DNA of 64,000 nt, taken from Spirosoma rhododendri (GTDB taxonomy: Bacteria; Bacteroidota; Bacteroidia; Cytophagales; Spirosomataceae). This document shows positions 7,507 to 15,903 of the stretch, piece after piece (the first letter of the stretch is position 1; every line of letters begins with the position of its first letter). Location of the stretch: positions 1,626,501 to 1,690,500 of the forward strand of contig NZ_CP051677.1 of NCBI RefSeq assembly GCF_012849055.1, in the 5' to 3' direction. A model generated the notes under the pieces. It did not search any database, was not told the origin of the DNA, and saw nothing but the letters and a program-made list of their open reading frames with translations. The translations under genes were made by a program, and so were the position numbers.

Positions 7507-8652
7507 TTACGACCGCAGGAGTTGCCGCATGCGGGTCATGAAGAAACCGCTGGTAGGGCGGGAGCGGGGCGTAATAGCCCGGTTGAGTGCCGCCAGAAAC
7601 AGGAAATAACCCCGACCGTGCCAGGCCCGGAACCGCTCGCTGAGCGAAGCATCGTAGTTGGGAAGGTAATCGAGTAGCTGATCGAGGTCGAACTTATCTG
7701 ACGCCACGCCCACGCCCGCCCGCTGACCATCGATAGCGTTGCAGGCCTGTTCGTAATGGTTCGGTTGCGGAATCATCAGGACCGGCTTGCCCAGATAAGC
7801 CGCTTCACACACCGATTCAAAACCAGCTGTTGTAACGACCGCCCGGCTGCGGGCCATAAACTCCAGAAATCGCTTGCCATCGATCGCGTGATACGTGAGT
7901 GTTTCATCGACCGGCTGGTCGGGGCCGGTAGCCTGCGCGTGGAAACCGTCGATTGGAATAGCCGGGTGCTGTTGGTGGGCCTTCTCAACTTCGCAGCGTA
8001 AGCCCGGTTGCGTAACATAGGCCAGCAATGAATCGCCCGAGACGGGTTTCAACTGGGTTACTTCCTGCCGTAGCAGGGGCGGTACAATGCGTACGCGCTG
8101 CTGCGGGGCGTCGGGCTGCTGATCGAACGAGAGCGCCAGCATTTCTTCCGCACCAAAACAGGTTATATGCGTGCTAAGCTTAAACGCGAGACGATATAGC
8201 CACTGCCCTTTCGGCCGCTGAAAGTTGGGGTGAAAAGCCATGTACTGGTGGGCTACACACACCATCGGTACCGACGGCCGCAGCAACCCGTAGGTCAGCC
8301 CGCCGAGCATCTCGAAAAAATTCATGACCACGTCGGGTCGTTGCTGCTCGATGATGTCGTATACCTGTTGCAGGCTCCGCCATAGCCCACCAATGTGCCT
8401 GATGGCGTAGAGCGTCGTTTTAGTCGGCTGTAGGGCGTTTGAGGCAGGGTTATAAAACAAACCGGGGCTGAAAATTGGCGTAATCGGTGCGTCGAACGCA
8501 TCCCGGAAAAAGGCCGGGACGTTTCGTTGTTCGGTTACGCTGACTAACGCTCCCGTCACTTCATGACCAGCCGATTTCAGGAGCTGGGCGAGCGATAACG
8601 CCTGCGTCAGATGCCCCCGTCCTTCGCCCTGAACAATGAATAATACGCGCAT
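7507..8652 (-). CDS. GT-B glycosyltransferase family protein
   Basis: The 381-residue protein starts with VQGEGRGHLTQALSLAQLL, the Gly-rich acceptor-side loop of GT-B enzymes related to MurG and the MJ1255 group. Near residues 270-310 it has AVVTTAGFESVCEAAYLGKP followed by PQPNHYEQACNA, the nucleotide-sugar donor pocket of the C-terminal domain. The sugar and acceptor are unknown. The phosphoesterase gene lies 33 bases upstream on the same strand, and the two are probably co-transcribed; pairs of this kind suggest a joint role in glycolipid or envelope synthesis, which is inference. Confidence 0.82.
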   Translation of the reverse strand: MRVLFIVQGEGRGHLTQALSLAQLLKSAGHEVTGALVSVTEQRNVPAFFRDAFDAPITPIFSPGLFYNPASNALQPTKTTLYAIRHIGGLWRSLQQVYDIIEQQRPDVVMNFFEMLGGLTYGLLRPSVPMVCVAHQYMAFHPNFQRPKGQWLYRLAFKLSTHITCFGAEEMLALSFDQQPDAPQQRVRIVPPLLRQEVTQLKPVSGDSLLAYVTQPGLRCEVEKAHQQHPAIPIDGFHAQATGPDQPVDETLTYHAIDGKRFLEFMARSRAVVTTAGFESVCEAAYLGKPVLMIPQPNHYEQACNAIDGQRAGVGVASDKFDLDQLLDYLPNYDASLSERFRAWHGRGYFLFLAALNRAITPRSRPTSGFFMTRMRQLLRS

Positions 8653-8685
8653 AATGCTGCCGGTTGGTATGTAAAGATAAACAGG

Positions 8686-9516
8686 TTAAGAGATAAGCGA
8701 ACGGGTATCGTTGGTTACGGGGGTTATTCCGCCCATTTCTTTTTCCCCGGCTTTATCCTCATCGGGGGCCAAATCCGAGGTGTAGTAGAGCAGGCTCCAG
8801 TTGCCCTGATGATCTTCAACCAGTGCGCTCAGCGATTCGACCCAGTCACCGGAGTTCATGTACAGAATACCGTCGAACTCACGAATGGCGGGTTGGTGAA
8901 TGTGTCCGCAGATGATCCCGTCGCAGCCACGGGCGCGGGCTAGTTCGGTCAGCTTCTGCTCGTAATCGGAAATGTAACTGACGGCCTTCTTGATCCGTGA
9001 TTTTATCTGCTGCGACAGTGAATAGTAGGGTTTCCCCTGCCAGCTCCGGTATTGGTTGTAAAACTTATTGATCCACAACAGAAACGTGTAGCCGATATCG
9101 CCCAGGTAAGCCAGCCACTTCATGTGCGACGTGACCGAGTCGAACACGTCGCCGTGGGTAACGTAGAACCGGCGGTGCCCGGAATTAAGCATGTAATCTT
9201 TCCGGATCGAGAAGTTTTTGCCAACTCGTAGCGGCATTACCTGATCCAGAAAATCGTCGTGGTTGCCCCGCAGGTAGATAACTTTGGTATCGTAGCGAAC
9301 GATTTGCTTTAAAACCGTTTTAAAAAAGGCGGTATGCTTTTTCTTCCACGTGCCATACTGTTTCAGTTGCCAGCCGTCGATAATGTCGCCGTTGAGAATA
9401 AGGCGCTGGCAGGAGTAGTTGCGCAGAAATTCGGTGGCTTCTTTAGCCTTCGAACCGGCGGTGCCCAGGTGGACATCGGAAAGAACAATAGTGCGAAACT
9501 GCGTACCTGATTTCAT
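8686..9516 (-). CDS. UDP-2,3-diacylglucosamine pyrophosphatase-like metallophosphoesterase
   Basis: The 276-residue protein has all calcineurin-like metallophosphoesterase motifs in order: SDVHLG (D14, H16), NGDIIDGW, RGNHDD, THGDVFD and CGHIHQP. The NGDIID, NHDD and GHIHQP variants are those of the LpxH/YbbF group, which splits UDP-diacylglucosamine to lipid X during lipid A synthesis at the inner membrane. It is longer than E. coli LpxH (about 240), with a tail from about residue 245. Whether it is the housekeeping LpxH or a paralogue acting with the neighbouring glycosyltransferase is open, so no symbol is given. Confidence 0.82.
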   Translation of the reverse strand: MKSGTQFRTIVLSDVHLGTAGSKAKEATEFLRNYSCQRLILNGDIIDGWQLKQYGTWKKKHTAFFKTVLKQIVRYDTKVIYLRGNHDDFLDQVMPLRVGKNFSIRKDYMLNSGHRRFYVTHGDVFDSVTSHMKWLAYLGDIGYTFLLWINKFYNQYRSWQGKPYYSLSQQIKSRIKKAVSYISDYEQKLTELARARGCDGIICGHIHQPAIREFDGILYMNSGDWVESLSALVEDHQGNWSLLYYTSDLAPDEDKAGEKEMGGITPVTNDTRSLIS

Positions 9517-9626
9517 GGACGAAGCTACCGATTGAATATGATGTGGAGTTTATGGAGATGTTACCAAATTGCCAACTTTTCGTCCTTGCGATCAGTCGGT
9601 TATAATCAGCTTTAGTGGCAAAACGA

Positions 9627-10262
9627 ATGGAAAATCCCGTATTGATATTTGGCGCTGGCAGTCTGGGACTGACCGCGCTCGACCTGTTTCAGCGTAACAA
9701 CGTCGTGGTCTACGGACTGCTGGATGATAAAGCCGAGTTACACGGTAAAGAGTACGGAGATGTTACCGTACTGGGTGATACCGACGATGATGGCTTCCTG
9801 AAGTTGATCGGGCAGAAGTGCGAAGGATTCGTCGCTATTGGCGATGGCCGGGTGCGTAAGCGGCTGGTGAAGATGCTCAATGAGCGTCGGAAAGTGCAGC
9901 CTGTCAACGCTATTCACGATACTGCCCTCGTATCGGCACTGGCAACGCTCGGGCACGGTAATCTGATTGCCGCCCGCGCCGTTGTAAACCCGTACGCTGA
10001 AATTGGTCATCACTGCCTGGTTCTGGCGGGAGCCGTGATTGATGCGCAGGCCAAACTGGGCGACTTCGTTCAGGTTGGTCCCGGCTGTATCGTCAACAGT
10101 GGCGTTACGATTGAAGAGGGCGCGTTTATCGGTAGCGGTGCCGTTATTGTGGCGGGTGTGACAGTCGGTAAAAACGCCCGCATCGGTGCCGGATCGGTCG
10201 TTGTCGAAAATGTCGATGCCAACGCTACTGTATTTGGTAATCCAGCGAAGAAAATCGGCTGA
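9627..10262 (+). CDS. NeuD/PglD-type sugar O- or N-acetyltransferase
   Basis: The 211-residue protein has an N-terminal Rossmann-like PglD domain (LIFGAGSLGLTALDLF, then VAIGDGRVRKRLVKML) and a C-terminal left-handed beta-helix of hexapeptide repeats (for example GAVIDAQAKLGDFVQVGPG and GAFIGSGAVIVAGVTVG). This is the layout of acyltransferases that use acetyl-CoA to modify nucleotide-linked amino sugars. I preferred the ATG at 9627; GTG at 9615 would add four residues. It runs divergently from the phosphoesterase and faces the GDP-fucose synthase, in keeping with surface polysaccharide synthesis. Confidence 0.85.
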   Translation: MENPVLIFGAGSLGLTALDLFQRNNVVVYGLLDDKAELHGKEYGDVTVLGDTDDDGFLKLIGQKCEGFVAIGDGRVRKRLVKMLNERRKVQPVNAIHDTALVSALATLGHGNLIAARAVVNPYAEIGHHCLVLAGAVIDAQAKLGDFVQVGPGCIVNSGVTIEEGAFIGSGAVIVAGVTVGKNARIGAGSVVVENVDANATVFGNPAKKIG

Positions 10263-10280
10263 CGGTCGATTATATACGAT

Positions 10281-10348
10281 TACGGTATACAGTTCTCGGC
10301 GCACGGTCAGCGTTGACCCCCGAAAACTGTATACCGTACACCGAGAAC
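10281..10348. repeat. Intergenic inverted repeat (class 1)
   Basis: The arm TACGGTATACAGTTCTCGG (10281-10299) pairs with 10320-10338 at 18 of 19 positions. A second, overlapping pairing exists between 10292-10307 and 10333-10348 (14 of 16). It fills the gap between the convergent acetyltransferase and GDP-fucose synthase genes and could fold in either strand. There is no T tract, so it is more like a dispersed palindromic element than a plain terminator. Confidence 0.75.
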
Positions 10349-10355
10349 CTGAAAT

Positions 10356-11297
10356 CTATTCTACGTACAGGACTTCATTCGCCAGGAAGTCCTGATAAGT
10401 GCGCTCAATCCCGTCGCTTAGCTCGGTGCTGTGGTGCCATCCCAGATTGTGCAGGCGCGAGACGTCCATCAGTTTGCGGGGTGTACCGTCGGGTTTGCTG
10501 GTATCCCAACGCAGCTCGCCTTCGTAGCCAACGGTTTTCTGCACCAGCTCGGCCAGTTCGCGGATAGTCACGTCTTCCCCCGTACCGATGTTGACGAACA
10601 GTTCGCCGTCGTACGAATTCATCAAAAAAACGCAGGCTTCGGCTAGGTCGTCAGCGTGGAGAAACTCACGGCGGGGTGAGCCCGTTCCCCATACTTCGAC
10701 CGTCGGTTCGTTGTTGATCTTAGCTTCGTGAAACTTACGGATCAGGGCGGGCAGCACGTGCGAACCTTGCAGGTTGTAATTATCGTTAGGTCCGTAGAGG
10801 TTCGTCGGCATGGCCGAGATAAAATTGGCACCGTACTGACTGCGATACGCTTCGCACAGTTTGATGCCCGCAATTTTGGCGATGGCGTAGGGCTCGTTGG
10901 TTGACTCCAGAAAACCACTCAGCAAGTACTCTTCTTTGAGCGGCTGCTCAGCCATTTTCGGATAGATGCACGACGAACCCAGAAACAGCAGTTTTGTAAC
11001 GCCCGCTTTGTAGGCGCTATGGATGATGTTGGTTTCGATCATCAGGTTATCGTACAGAAACTCGGCACGATAGATGTTATTGGCCAGAATGCCGCCTACT
11101 TTGGCAGCCGCCAGGAAAACGTAATCCGGGCGCTCAGCCTCGAAGAAGGCAGCAACCGCTTCCTGATTCCGCAGGTCCAGTTCTGACGACGTACGGGTTA
11201 TAATATGTTCATGGCCGTCGGCTTCCAGTTTACGGACGATGGCCGAACCAACCATACCCCGATGACCGGCAACGTAGATGCGAGCTTGTTTTTCCAC
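10356..11297 (-). CDS. fcl: GDP-L-fucose synthase
   Basis: The 313-residue SDR enzyme converts GDP-4-keto-6-deoxymannose to GDP-L-fucose by epimerisation and NADPH-dependent reduction. Visible are the dinucleotide site [12 protein letters not shown], the catalytic segment [10 protein letters not shown], and the Tyr-x3-Lys pair in [20 protein letters not shown] and [10 protein letters not shown] are also typical. I chose GTG at 11297, which gives an N-terminus like that of E. coli Fcl; a TTG at 11336 would add 13 residues. The partner GDP-mannose dehydratase gene is not next to it. A TAnnTTTG box lies upstream on the minus strand. Confidence 0.93.
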   Translation of the reverse strand: MEKQARIYVAGHRGMVGSAIVRKLEADGHEHIITRTSSELDLRNQEAVAAFFEAERPDYVFLAAAKVGGILANNIYRAEFLYDNLMIETNIIHSAYKAGVTKLLFLGSSCIYPKMAEQPLKEEYLLSGFLESTNEPYAIAKIAGIKLCEAYRSQYGANFISAMPTNLYGPNDNYNLQGSHVLPALIRKFHEAKINNEPTVEVWGTGSPRREFLHADDLAEACVFLMNSYDGELFVNIGTGEDVTIRELAELVQKTVGYEGELRWDTSKPDGTPRKLMDVSRLHNLGWHHSTELSDGIERTYQDFLANEVLYVE

Positions 11298-11374
11298 AAC
11301 AGTTGTATGCTTAATCTGTACCGAATCCGTCGGCAAGGCGGGTAAACAAAATAATCACGCTCCGGAGAGCGTTG

Positions 11375-11382
11375 CAAAACTA
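11375..11382 (-). promoter_or_regulatory. Putative -7 box for GDP-fucose synthase
   Basis: Read on the minus strand the sequence is TAGTTTTG, which fits the Bacteroidota -7 consensus TAnnTTTG. It lies 78 bases before the GTG start. No clear -33 TTTG was found at the usual distance. Confidence 0.5.
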
Positions 11383-11414
11383 CTAAACTTCGGGCACCAA
11401 TTGCCGCTGTAATC

Positions 11415-12398
11415 ATGACCTCATTGGTACATAACTACTTACTGGTCGGCGTTTTACTGGGATTTGCCTCAATGGGTAAGGCGCAGACCACCGAACCCGC
11501 TTCGCTGACCACGGCTACCAAGCCTGTACTCGAAGCATCGGGTAAGAGTTCATCCCCTGCCTCGCTGACTACGCTGGGGTTGCCAAGCATGTCGTCGCTC
11601 AACGAACAGAAAGATGCCTACGTTGCCAGCGTCGCTGATCTGGGGTTAAAACTGAAGCAACTCAAAAAAGCGAAGGAGAGCCGAAAGTCGAAAGCCAAAC
11701 TCTCGAAAACAGAGTATGAGGGCCTGTCGATGATTAAAGCGTACACCAAAATCGGCAGTGGCGACCGTACCATCGTAGAAGAGTTTTACGTATTGAAAGA
11801 CAATAATGCGGCAAAACCACTGGCGTACGTCCGCGACATATACCGCTACTACCAGCGGTCGGGGCGGGTGTCGAGTGCTATCGTGAAAGACGAAGGCAGC
11901 GGCCTGTTGCTGCACGGCCCCTACAAGCGGTTTCAGAACGGCGATCTGGTTGAAGAGGGTAACTACTATGCCGGTATGAAAGATGGCCGCTGGGAGCGGT
12001 ACGACGCGCGCTTTATGCTGATCGACAAAACCCACTGGCGACGGGGCATCCCGGCGGAGTCGCTGGTATCCTACTACGATTCGACGCATCATACCATTCG
12101 CGAGATCGTACCGATGGAATACGGCAAGGTGAAAGGCACCTACATGGCATTCCACGAAAACGGAATTCTGGCGGAGGAAGGCAAGTACGACAACGGTATC
12201 AAGATCGGTCGGTGGACGGAGTTTTACCCAATCAGCCCCAGCGGTCGCCGGATGCGCAAAAAAGTTACGCAGTACGGGGCCGATCAGTGGGACACGGGTT
12301 TTGAGCCGTACGTGATCTCCGAATGGGACGAGAAAGGGAAAGCTACCTACGAACGCGGTAAGGAAAAAGTTATCGAAGAAGAGGAAGCCGACAACTAG
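11415..12398 (+). CDS. MORN/YwqK-like repeat protein, probably secreted
   Basis: The 327-residue protein has a signal peptide (about residues 1-24, ending in GKAQ), a Ser/Thr/Lys-rich stretch, and from about residue 150 onward repeats of the kind GPYKRFQNGDLVEEGNYY, KDGRWERYD, GTYMAFHENGILAEEGKYD and KIGRWTEFYP. Such toxin-antitoxin-YwqK/MORN repeats are common in Bacteroidota exported proteins; their biochemical role is generally unknown. It ends in an acidic tail (IEEEEADN). It is transcribed divergently from the GDP-fucose synthase and ends at a strong hairpin. Confidence 0.72.
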   Translation: MTSLVHNYLLVGVLLGFASMGKAQTTEPASLTTATKPVLEASGKSSSPASLTTLGLPSMSSLNEQKDAYVASVADLGLKLKQLKKAKESRKSKAKLSKTEYEGLSMIKAYTKIGSGDRTIVEEFYVLKDNNAAKPLAYVRDIYRYYQRSGRVSSAIVKDEGSGLLLHGPYKRFQNGDLVEEGNYYAGMKDGRWERYDARFMLIDKTHWRRGIPAESLVSYYDSTHHTIREIVPMEYGKVKGTYMAFHENGILAEEGKYDNGIKIGRWTEFYPISPSGRRMRKKVTQYGADQWDTGFEPYVISEWDEKGKATYERGKEKVIEEEEADN

Positions 12399-12428
12399 CC
12401 AATTCACGATACGAGTCAGGCAAACGAA

Positions 12429-12473
12429 ACAGCACCGGTACCGAAGAGATGATCTCAAGGGTACCGGTGCTGT
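12429..12473. terminator. Bidirectional hairpin between convergent genes
   Basis: A perfect 14-bp stem (ACAGCACCGGTACC at 12429-12442 with 12460-12473) and a 17-base loop lie between the convergent MORN-type and TPR genes. There is no strong T tract, but the placement fits termination in both directions. Confidence 0.68.
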
Positions 12474-12496
12474 CGTATCAGGGGTAAGCTAAACGG

Positions 12497-13306
12497 CTAT
12501 TTGAATACTCCTTTGGGGTCGGCCCGTTTGGTCATCAGTTCATTGAGAAAACTCAGATCAAGCACCGACATATCGAGTTGACGGGCCTGGTGAAAGTACT
12601 CCCAGGCTTTGTCGTAATCGGTTTTTAGAAAGCTTACCAGTGCCAGCTTCTGATACGATGCAGCATGGTTGGGGTCTTGGGTAACGATACGCTGTAGCTG
12701 TTGCTCGGCGTCGTCCAGCGTAGCCCGGTTGTGGTCTTTCTCGAATTGCTTGATTTCAACCGTAGCCAGATCACCCATCAGCTCAATGTTCGGGCTGGAA
12801 ACGTCGATGCCTTTTTTCAGCAGACGGGCCGCTTCGGTCAGGTTCTCTTTCTGGTAGGTAACCACGCCCAACCCCCAATACGCATCGGCGTTCCGGTCGT
12901 TGAGCAGCCACGCCAGATTGAAGCGGTGTGCCGCCGTGTCGAGCTGACCATCGGCGACGTAATCCCAGCCGCGGGCGGCAAAAAAATCACTGGCTTCGGC
13001 GCGGCTGGCAAAGTTCTGATCGCAGTCGTTCAGGAAGTGGATTTCACGATCGATCTGCTCGGCGGATTTGGGCCGTTCGCCAAATAAAGGCGTGATGTTG
13101 AGCGTGTTGATGTCGACCGACTCAGAGCGGGTATTGTCTGAGTCGGCTGTCGTGACGGTATGGCTGGCGGCATGAGCGGCAACCGGGCGCGCCGACGACA
13201 TCAGCTGTCGCGGCTGTGCCGCAGCAACCAGTGGTAGCAGTGCCAGGATCAGACTCCAATGTCCCCGATTCCTACGAACATTCATACAAACAGTCAAGCA
13301 ACGCAT
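12497..13306 (-). CDS. Tetratricopeptide repeat protein, exported
   Basis: The 269-residue protein has an N-terminal hydrophobic stretch (about residues 15-30, ending in AAAQP), probably a signal peptide preceded by a basic head. At least three degenerate TPR units follow, for example AHRFNLAWLLNDRNADAYWGL, LTEAARLLKKGIDVSSPN and AASYQKLALVSFLKTDYDKAW. TPR proteins act as scaffolds for protein contacts; no partner is suggested by the neighbours. The start could also be an ATG a few codons downstream (MNVRRNRGH), which would leave a more normal signal sequence. Confidence 0.72.
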   Translation of the reverse strand: MRCLTVCMNVRRNRGHWSLILALLPLVAAAQPRQLMSSARPVAAHAASHTVTTADSDNTRSESVDINTLNITPLFGERPKSAEQIDREIHFLNDCDQNFASRAEASDFFAARGWDYVADGQLDTAAHRFNLAWLLNDRNADAYWGLGVVTYQKENLTEAARLLKKGIDVSSPNIELMGDLATVEIKQFEKDHNRATLDDAEQQLQRIVTQDPNHAASYQKLALVSFLKTDYDKAWEYFHQARQLDMSVLDLSFLNELMTKRADPKGVFK

Positions 13307-13469
13307 TGTCTGGTTAGAACGATACTCGCATACCGGTTAGTACATCCGGTGATTGATAAGCCCCAGGTGTTACGGTACCATCACGCGGGCAGATTGGCCG
13401 ACAGGCAGTATGCGCAGTCGTATTTTCCGCCGTTGGGGCTATAAGTTTAGCTGTTTTTCTCCAATCATC

Positions 13470-14861
13470 CTATCGTTTGCCCCCGCGCGAACTGCTCCGT
13501 TTCGGACCGGCTGGACGGGGACCACCCGGCCGTGCGCTCTTGGGTCGACTGGCGGCTTTTTTCGCGGCTTTCACCTTTGCCAGCTGACTGGCACGCCCAT
13601 CGGCCGTGTTTTTAAATTTCTTCTCGTGAAAGGCCCCCTTGAAGGTTGGGTCTTCTTTCCGGCGCTGCTCGTCGACGGCACGGAGCATTTCCTGCTCCTC
13701 ATCAAACGGAGTTTCCGTAATCTCCACCTCGGCAGGTACGGGTTGGCGCGGGACCGTCATGCGAATGATCCGTTCGATCTTCTCGACGTGGTAATTCTCC
13801 ATCATCGTGACGAACGTGATTGCCCGCCCGGTCCGGTTAGCCCGTCCTGTCCGGCCAATCCGGTGTACGTAGTCTTCGTAGATCAGCGGTACGTCGAAAT
13901 TGATCACGTGACTGACCTCGGCAACGTCGATACCCCGCGCAGCCACGTCGGTCGCAACGAGTACCCGGACGTTTCCTTCCTTGAAGGCCTCCATCGAATT
14001 GATACGCGTATTCTGGCCTTTGTTGGCGTGAATGACCCGCACCTGATTCGGTTCAAACACCTTGCGCGTCAGAAACTTGTAAATGTTCTCGGCTGATGTC
14101 TTTGTTCGGGCAAAAACAATGACGCGCTGCGCATCGTCCTGCGTCAGCAGATGCTCCAGCAGATTGATCTTCGTACGGAAGTTGGGGACTTCGTAGATCA
14201 CCTGATCGACCATATCGGCCGTCGATGCCTGTGGGGTCACTTCGATCTTGACGGGTGCTTCCAGAAACTCGCCCGAAAGCCGCTCGACCCGTCCGCCGAA
14301 CGTGGCCGAAAACAGCAGGTTCTGCCGCTTTGTCGGGATAACTTCCAGAATGGCCCGGATCTGGGGCATGAAGCCCATATCCATCATTTTATCGGCTTCG
14401 TCGAGTACCAGCGTGCGGATGTCTTTCGTGACCAGCTCACCCGCCCGATAGAGATCCATAAACCGGCCGGGTGTGGCCACTACCATGTCGACGCCCTGTT
14501 GGAGCGTTTCGATCTGCGTTTTCGGACCAAGTCCACCGTAAGCCACCACGTGCCGCAGGTCGGTATATTTGGCCAGTTCCGTAACGGCTTTGCTGATTTG
14601 AATTGCCAGTTCGCGGGTGGGGGCCAGGATCAGGGCGCGCGGATTTTTGCCCTGTGCGTACTTGATCTTCATCAGCAGTGGCAACAGATAAGCCGCCGTT
14701 TTTCCCGTACCGGTCTGCGCAATGCCGAGCACGTCGTGGTTGCCCAGACTGATCGGGATGGTTTTCTGCTGAATCGGCGTCGGTTCGGTGTAGCCAAGAT
14801 CGGCCACGGCGTTGAGCAACTGCCGATTTAACTCAAATTGATCGAAGGAAGTAATATCCAT
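13470..14861 (-). CDS. DEAD-box ATP-dependent RNA helicase (RhlE-like)
   Basis: The 463-residue protein shows the full helicase set: Q motif PTPIQQKTIP, motif I AQTGTGKTAAYLLP, motif Ia PTRELAIQ, motif II VLDEADKMMDMGF, motif III SATF, and motif VI HRIGRTGRANRTGRA. Both RecA domains fill residues 1-375. A basic Lys/Arg/Pro-rich tail (about 415-463) probably binds RNA, as in RhlE-type proteins. Likely roles are ribosome assembly and unwinding of RNA structure in the cold. It stands alone between the TPR gene and the fructosamine kinase gene. Confidence 0.92.
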   Translation of the reverse strand: MDITSFDQFELNRQLLNAVADLGYTEPTPIQQKTIPISLGNHDVLGIAQTGTGKTAAYLLPLLMKIKYAQGKNPRALILAPTRELAIQISKAVTELAKYTDLRHVVAYGGLGPKTQIETLQQGVDMVVATPGRFMDLYRAGELVTKDIRTLVLDEADKMMDMGFMPQIRAILEVIPTKRQNLLFSATFGGRVERLSGEFLEAPVKIEVTPQASTADMVDQVIYEVPNFRTKINLLEHLLTQDDAQRVIVFARTKTSAENIYKFLTRKVFEPNQVRVIHANKGQNTRINSMEAFKEGNVRVLVATDVAARGIDVAEVSHVINFDVPLIYEDYVHRIGRTGRANRTGRAITFVTMMENYHVEKIERIIRMTVPRQPVPAEVEITETPFDEEQEMLRAVDEQRRKEDPTFKGAFHEKKFKNTADGRASQLAKVKAAKKAASRPKSARPGGPRPAGPKRSSSRGGKR

Positions 14862-14949
14862 AGTGGAAAGCAGGGCCGTAACCGACTGTTCATCAGCCAG
14901 TCAGTTCGTGATTCGTGACCCCAATAGGCATTACTAACCCCATTTACCC

Positions 14950-15849
14950 CTAAAACGGTTTCAATATGCGCTCAACACCACTCACATAACCTGACCCAAA
15001 CAGGTTGACGTGTACCAGCAGTGGGTACAGATTATAGATCGGAACACGCTCGTCGAAACCGGCGTCGAGTGGAAACGCTTCGTTGTAAGCATCGTAGAAG
15101 CGGGAGTCGAAACCGCCGAACAGCCGGGTGTGCGCCAGATCGGCCTCGCGAAAACCGTAGTACACCGCCGGGTCGATCAGTGCCGGTTTACCATCTTCGG
15201 TAATCATCACGTTTCCTGACCACAAGTCGCCGTGCAGCAAGGCCGGGCGTTCGGCTGGCAGCAGGTCGGGCAGGCGGTCGCGCAGCCGTAACAGCGACTC
15301 GTAGACGGGTTTCGACAGCAGTTCGTTGTAAAACGCCATCCCCGCCTGCGGGAGGAGTCGATGATCGAAGAAAAAGGCCAGTCCGTTTGCCGTGGGCTGA
15401 TTATTCTGCGGCAGTGAGCCGATGTAGTTGTTGAACGATAGGCCGAATGTGGGTTGCGTGTGCGAATGAATTTCGGCCAGCGACTGTCCCAGTGTTTCCC
15501 AGTAGTCGTCGTTGATTTTGCCGGAGTCGATGTAACTCAGCACCAGATACGATTTGTCCTGATGCCGCCCGCAGCCAATAACGTCGGGAATAGTCATCGT
15601 ATCCGTCTGTCGCAGTAGATTTAGCCCTTTGGCTTCCGCTTCAAACATATCGGCTATCTGATCAGCGTGGTTCCACTTGACGAAGTACACGCCCTCCGAC
15701 GAAAACACCTGCGCTGCCGTATTGATATCCCCACCCGCTAAAAACTGCGCTTCGATGACCTCGACTGGGTGGCCGAGTGCCGAAAACAGAACACTTTCAA
15801 AAAACGAGAACTGCTCGTCACCCCAGAAATCCATATAGGTTGTATTCAC
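14950..15849 (-). CDS. Fructosamine kinase family protein
   Basis: The 299-residue protein belongs to the fructosamine/ketosamine-3-kinase group, protein-kinase-fold enzymes that phosphorylate sugar adducts on amines so that they fall off (deglycation). Motifs seen: GGDINTAAQVF as nucleotide loop, VKWN with the ATP-binding Lys, LHGDLWSGNV as catalytic loop (Asp), and ALIDPAVYYGFREADLA as the metal-binding segment. Its length matches the family. It is transcribed divergently from anmK across a 54-base gap that holds the anmK -7 box. Confidence 0.9.
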   Translation of the reverse strand: MNTTYMDFWGDEQFSFFESVLFSALGHPVEVIEAQFLAGGDINTAAQVFSSEGVYFVKWNHADQIADMFEAEAKGLNLLRQTDTMTIPDVIGCGRHQDKSYLVLSYIDSGKINDDYWETLGQSLAEIHSHTQPTFGLSFNNYIGSLPQNNQPTANGLAFFFDHRLLPQAGMAFYNELLSKPVYESLLRLRDRLPDLLPAERPALLHGDLWSGNVMITEDGKPALIDPAVYYGFREADLAHTRLFGGFDSRFYDAYNEAFPLDAGFDERVPIYNLYPLLVHVNLFGSGYVSGVERILKPF

Positions 15850-15880
15850 CGGGTCGGCCCCGGTCCGTGAGTCAATTAAT

Positions 15881-15888
15881 TACTTTTG
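15881..15888 (+). promoter_or_regulatory. -7 box for anmK
   Basis: The sequence TACTTTTG fits TAnnTTTG and lies 16 bases before the ATG at 15904. It rules out the in-frame TTG at 15886 as start, because that codon is inside the box. The flanking TTTTGCAAAA is a palindrome, so a near-match for the divergent fructosamine kinase gene overlaps it. Confidence 0.6.
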
Positions 15889-15903
15889 CAAAATACCGCG
15901 CTT

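Noticed and set aside
13307..13469. A possible long-range stem (AGCCCCA near 13361 with TGGGGCT near 13434)
   Set aside because: The stem is only 7 bp with a loop of about 70 bases, which is easily expected by chance; the gap otherwise shows nothing.
13353..14096. A 247-codon plus-strand frame opposite the DEAD-box helicase
   Set aside because: It is a shadow of the helicase gene, whose helicase motifs are complete.
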